Shown here piece after piece: positions 62,043 through 64,000 of a stretch of 64,000 nt of DNA; positions within the stretch are counted from its first letter, which is position 1; every line of letters begins with the position of its first letter. Location of the stretch: NCBI RefSeq assembly GCF_026239555.1, contig NZ_JAPIVP010000011.1, positions 117,823 through 181,822 on the forward strand. The letters are read 5' to 3'. The DNA comes from Pedobacter sp. PF22-3. GTDB lineage: Bacteria > Bacteroidota > Bacteroidia > Sphingobacteriales > Sphingobacteriaceae. A program made the position numbers and the translations under genes. A model generated the notes under the pieces. It ran no database searches and was not told where the DNA came from. It saw nothing but the letters and a program-made list of their open reading frames with translations.

Positions 62043-62077
62043 AAAAAAAAAGTCCTCCAGTTTTACCTGAAAGACTT
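62043..62077 (-). terminator. Intrinsic terminator of the small His/Lys-rich protein gene
   Basis: On the minus strand AAGTCTTTCAG pairs with CTGGAGGACTT (two G-T pairs), followed by eight T. It begins 8 nt after the stop at 62085. Confidence 0.78.
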
Positions 62078-62084
62078 TCCTTTT

Positions 62085-62255
62085 TTAAGCTTTAGCTACT
62101 TTTTTTGTGTGTTTTTTATGATGATGTTTTTTATGACCTTTTTTTGTCATTGATTTTTCTGTAGTTGGTTTTGCAGGTGCTGCAGTTTGCGCGTTAACGG
62201 TGGCGAAAGTAAACATGGCTAATAAAGCGATGCTCAAAACTTTAATTGCTTTCAT
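62085..62255 (-). CDS. Small secreted His/Lys-rich protein
   Basis: This 56-residue gene was found by direct translation. The signal peptide is MKAIKVLSIALLAMFTFATV ending NAQ, followed by a short TAAPAKPTTEKS linker and a basic tail MTKKGHKKHHHKKHTKKVAK. His and Lys make up most of the tail, which could bind metal ions or acidic polymers. It has its own terminator. No family is recognised. The Ala-x-Ala-like cleavage site after NAQ supports export. Confidence 0.72.
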   Translation of the reverse strand: MKAIKVLSIALLAMFTFATVNAQTAAPAKPTTEKSMTKKGHKKHHHKKHTKKVAKA

Positions 62256-62394
62256 TTTCGAATTGATTAATAATGAATAAACCTTGTTATTTTGTTGATT
62301 AAATCTCGAAAATCAAAATGAAGATTTAATGAATAATTAATTAGTGAATTACTGAATGTTTGAATGCAATAATAATTGAGTGATATTTAGCTCC

Positions 62395-62793
62395 TTACGG
62401 CAAATCGAATGAGAAAGTATAATTGAGTCTTTTCCCTCTCAAAATATACTCAGAAACCACTTTACCATCTACCAATATTTTATATTCGCCTTTAGCTTCT
62501 TTTTTGGCCACAGCCAAAGTTTTAAGCTGAACAGGCGTGCCTTTTTTTAAGGTAACCCTTTTTTCCCAGATTCCGTTCACGCCTTTAAGTGCTGTCTGTT
62601 GTTCATTTTCATCGGTATAAGTTACATCTGCCGTTAAGCCCTCGCCAAAACTGGCCTGGTACACAACATGATGAGTTTCTTTTTGAGGAATATCTAATTT
62701 ACCCTTAGACATGGAATAAACTGTGGTCATCACGCCAAGAGCGCAGCTGCTTAAAGCAATGATCAGTAAAAAACTGTAGAAAATATTTTTCAT
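62395..62793 (-). CDS. Lipoprotein of unknown function, possibly MmpS-like
   Basis: The 132-residue protein has a lipoprotein signal: MKNIFYSFLLIIALSSC with Cys17 as the lipidation site. The mature part is a predicted beta-sandwich; VVYQASFGEGLTADVTYTDE, VTLKKGTPVQLKTLAV and GEYKILVDGKVVSEYILRG recall the MmpS-type accessory fold. That resemblance is moderate and from memory. It is a single gene with no transporter beside it. Confidence 0.6.
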   Translation of the reverse strand: MKNIFYSFLLIIALSSCALGVMTTVYSMSKGKLDIPQKETHHVVYQASFGEGLTADVTYTDENEQQTALKGVNGIWEKRVTLKKGTPVQLKTLAVAKKEAKGEYKILVDGKVVSEYILRGKRLNYTFSFDLP

Positions 62794-62935
62794 TTGGTAA
62801 GGTTTAGATCAAGATGACGACGTTTTAAAGAAAAGGTTGCAAGGAAAAGAAATGATTAAGTAAGAAAATATTGGATTAGACTAGCCTATTCACTCATTTT
62901 ATTATTCAAAATTCATTCTAAACCCACTCATTCCA

Positions 62936-63157
62936 TCATTTACTAAACGTATCGAGATATAAATCTTCTACCTTTTTTCTGGCCCAGGGCATTCTTCTTA
63001 AAAACTTCAAGCTCGATTTGATCGTTTGATTGTTATTAAAACAATCGATCCTGATCAATGATCCCAATTTTTCCCAACCATAATGTGAATGGAGGTCGGT
63101 TACTATTTTTTCTAACGTGATACCGTGTAAGGGATTGTTCTTTTGCTGTTCGGCCAT
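62936..63157 (-). CDS. VF530-family (DUF2132) protein
   Basis: The 73-residue protein matches the VF530 family: NPLHGITLEKIVTDLHSHYG, WEKLGSLIRIDCFNNNQTIK and SSLKFLRRMPWARKKVEDLY. These small all-alpha proteins are described as DNA-binding by structure, role unknown. It lies 23 nt after the methyltransferase stop on the same strand. A -7 box in that gap ends 4 nt before its ATG. Confidence 0.9.
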   Translation of the reverse strand: MAEQQKNNPLHGITLEKIVTDLHSHYGWEKLGSLIRIDCFNNNQTIKSSLKFLRRMPWARKKVEDLYLDTFSK

Positions 63158-63161
63158 TTTA

Positions 63162-63169
63162 CAAAGTTA
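63162..63169 (-). promoter_or_regulatory. -7 promoter element 4 nt before the VF530-family ATG
   Basis: TAACTTTG on the minus strand fits TAnnTTTG and lies in the 23-nt gap after the methyltransferase gene. Confidence 0.5.
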
Positions 63170-63180
63170 AGGCAAAATTA

Positions 63181-63789
63181 TTAGGGTTTATACTGTGCCT
63201 TCCAAACATTTGCACCACCGCAATCAGGATCATTTACTTTGTGGCTGATCACCTCAAATTGGTTTACCTGAAGCAAGTCCAGATATTCAGCTGTAGCCAA
63301 TGAGGCATGAAAAAGGTTTTCGCCCCCGTTCATGCCCCACACTTCTCCCTGCTCCGTTCCGGATGTAAACAGTAAAATACCGTTAGCCTTTAAGTGACGC
63401 TTAAAAATGGCAAACATATTGGGCTGGTCATCAGCCGGAAGATGAAAAAAGCTATGCCAGGCAATAATAACATCAAATTTTTCATCCAGATCCAGTTCTC
63501 GCATATCCTTAATCAGAAACCTTGTGGCTGGGAAGTTGGCCTTAGCTAATTCGATCATGAGCGCACTGGCATCAACGCCTAAAACATTGATGCTATGGTT
63601 AATAAAATATTCCAATATAGGTTTCCCATCACCGCAGCCCAGGTCTAAAACCTTTGCATCAGGCGGAAGGCGTTCGAAGATATCATTTAAGTAAGCTTTT
63701 TCTACCGAATCGGTGTAACGGTTTTCGGCAAACCAGCGACCTATCTTATTGTAAACTTTATAAACGTTTTTACGCTCTCCTTTTTCCAT
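63181..63789 (-). CDS. Class I SAM-dependent methyltransferase
   Basis: The 202-residue protein has the SAM-binding motif AKVLDLGCGDGKPILEYF (about 45-62), the acidic end of strand 2 (NVLGVDASALMIELAKANFP) and FDVIIAWHSFFHL as motif post-II. It belongs to the small-molecule methyltransferase group (Methyltransf_11/25-like). The substrate is unknown. A Cys/Gly-rich C-terminus (NDPDCGGANVWKAQY) is present. The VF530 gene follows at 23 nt. Confidence 0.85.
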   Translation of the reverse strand: MEKGERKNVYKVYNKIGRWFAENRYTDSVEKAYLNDIFERLPPDAKVLDLGCGDGKPILEYFINHSINVLGVDASALMIELAKANFPATRFLIKDMRELDLDEKFDVIIAWHSFFHLPADDQPNMFAIFKRHLKANGILLFTSGTEQGEVWGMNGGENLFHASLATAEYLDLLQVNQFEVISHKVNDPDCGGANVWKAQYKP

Positions 63790-63926
63790 CCTTAAAATTT
63801 CGATACTGATTAGTGTTAATGTAGAGCTTTAAAACATCCAGCAGTTAGTGATGCCTTCGCAACACTAAGTTAATCATATTTCTATTTTTTTGGAAACAAA
63901 CGTGCTGTGGTACTTGGCAAATGCAG

Positions 63927-64000
63927 CCCTGCCATCCGCTTTATTCCGTTGTACTTCATGCCCGCTACTGTCAGGTTTAGGATGAAAGGCCTGCTCCCGA
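63927..64000. repeat. Partial copy of the CCGCCATCCGCT repeat family at the window edge
   Basis: GCAGCCCTGCCATCCGCTTTA and the later GCTACTGTCAGGTTTAGG match the start and an internal block of the 6589-7430 repeats, with a different middle. The copy runs off the window. Confidence 0.6.

Noticed and set aside
1..64000. Possible tRNA or rRNA genes, phage or defence systems
   Set aside because: Scanning the spacers for T-loop patterns and rRNA landmarks by eye gave nothing, and no integrase, transposase, restriction or toxin-antitoxin families were recognised.

Overview
The window looks like a chromosomal segment of a Bacteroidota bacterium, most likely of the Sphingobacteriaceae (Pedobacter-like); the genus is inference from gene content, not a database match. 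Supporting signs are: promoters of the Bacteroidota type (TTTG near -33, TAnnTTTG near -7); few Shine-Dalgarno sequences; an S10-spc-alpha ribosomal cluster with zinc-free S14 and L36; a str operon (rpsL-rpsG-fusA-rpsJ) without tuf; LytS/LytTR signalling; DUF1801, DUF1304, DUF1634 and VF530 proteins; a GMC oxidoreductase with a gluconate-dehydrogenase subunit 3 partner; and many small palindromic intergenic repeats. No tRNA, rRNA, insertion sequence, prophage or CRISPR array was seen.

Layout. 1-18 kb: a partial LytS-type kinase with its LytTR regulator; pruA; a SulP transporter with a beta-carbonic anhydrase; a three-copy tandem array of a ~280 bp non-coding repeat; an acyl-CoA carboxylase beta subunit; MFS and GNAT genes; an M42 aminopeptidase; a lone PAS protein; exonuclease III; a divergent sigma/anti-sigma-like pair; and a signalling cluster (kinase, NarL regulator, ECF sigma factor, single-domain receiver). 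18-34 kb: a candidate small RNA, a DUF1801 protein, a secreted S9 peptidase, a CbpA/CbpM chaperone pair, a HerA-like ATPase, a nucleotidyltransferase, dnaK, two small or enzymatic genes, and the GMC/subunit 3 pair. 34-49 kb: 29 ribosomal and housekeeping genes from rplC to rplQ on the minus strand, including rpmJ and rpmD, which are short and easily missed. 49-58 kb: an 8.6 kb segment separating rplC from rpsJ. It holds a TSUP exporter with a DUF1634 partner, a fungal-type prephenate dehydrogenase, a dGTPase, a CsgG-like secreted protein and three short disordered hydrophilic proteins. 58-61.5 kb: the str operon. 61.5-64 kb: long palindromic repeats, a 56-residue secreted His/Lys-rich protein, a lipoprotein, a VF530 protein and a methyltransferase.

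How parts work together. The split ribosomal cluster appears to be two independent transcription units: rpsJ ends at a strong intrinsic terminator, and rplC has its own consensus promoter and a potentially structured leader. Chaperone genes (cbpA, cbpM, dnaK), the sigma/anti-sigma pair, the PAS/kinase cluster and the hydrophilic proteins suggest stress response as a recurring theme (inference).

The most unusual signals are not genes. Hairpins in the tandem repeats change stem sequence but keep pairing and loop. A second dispersed hairpin family keeps a GTAA loop with compensatory stem changes. Five genes have a TAnnTTTG box only 4-6 nt before the ATG, which suggests leaderless transcripts. 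I found no convincing defence island or new multigene system; several start codons were moved inward from the longest reading frame, as explained in the entries.
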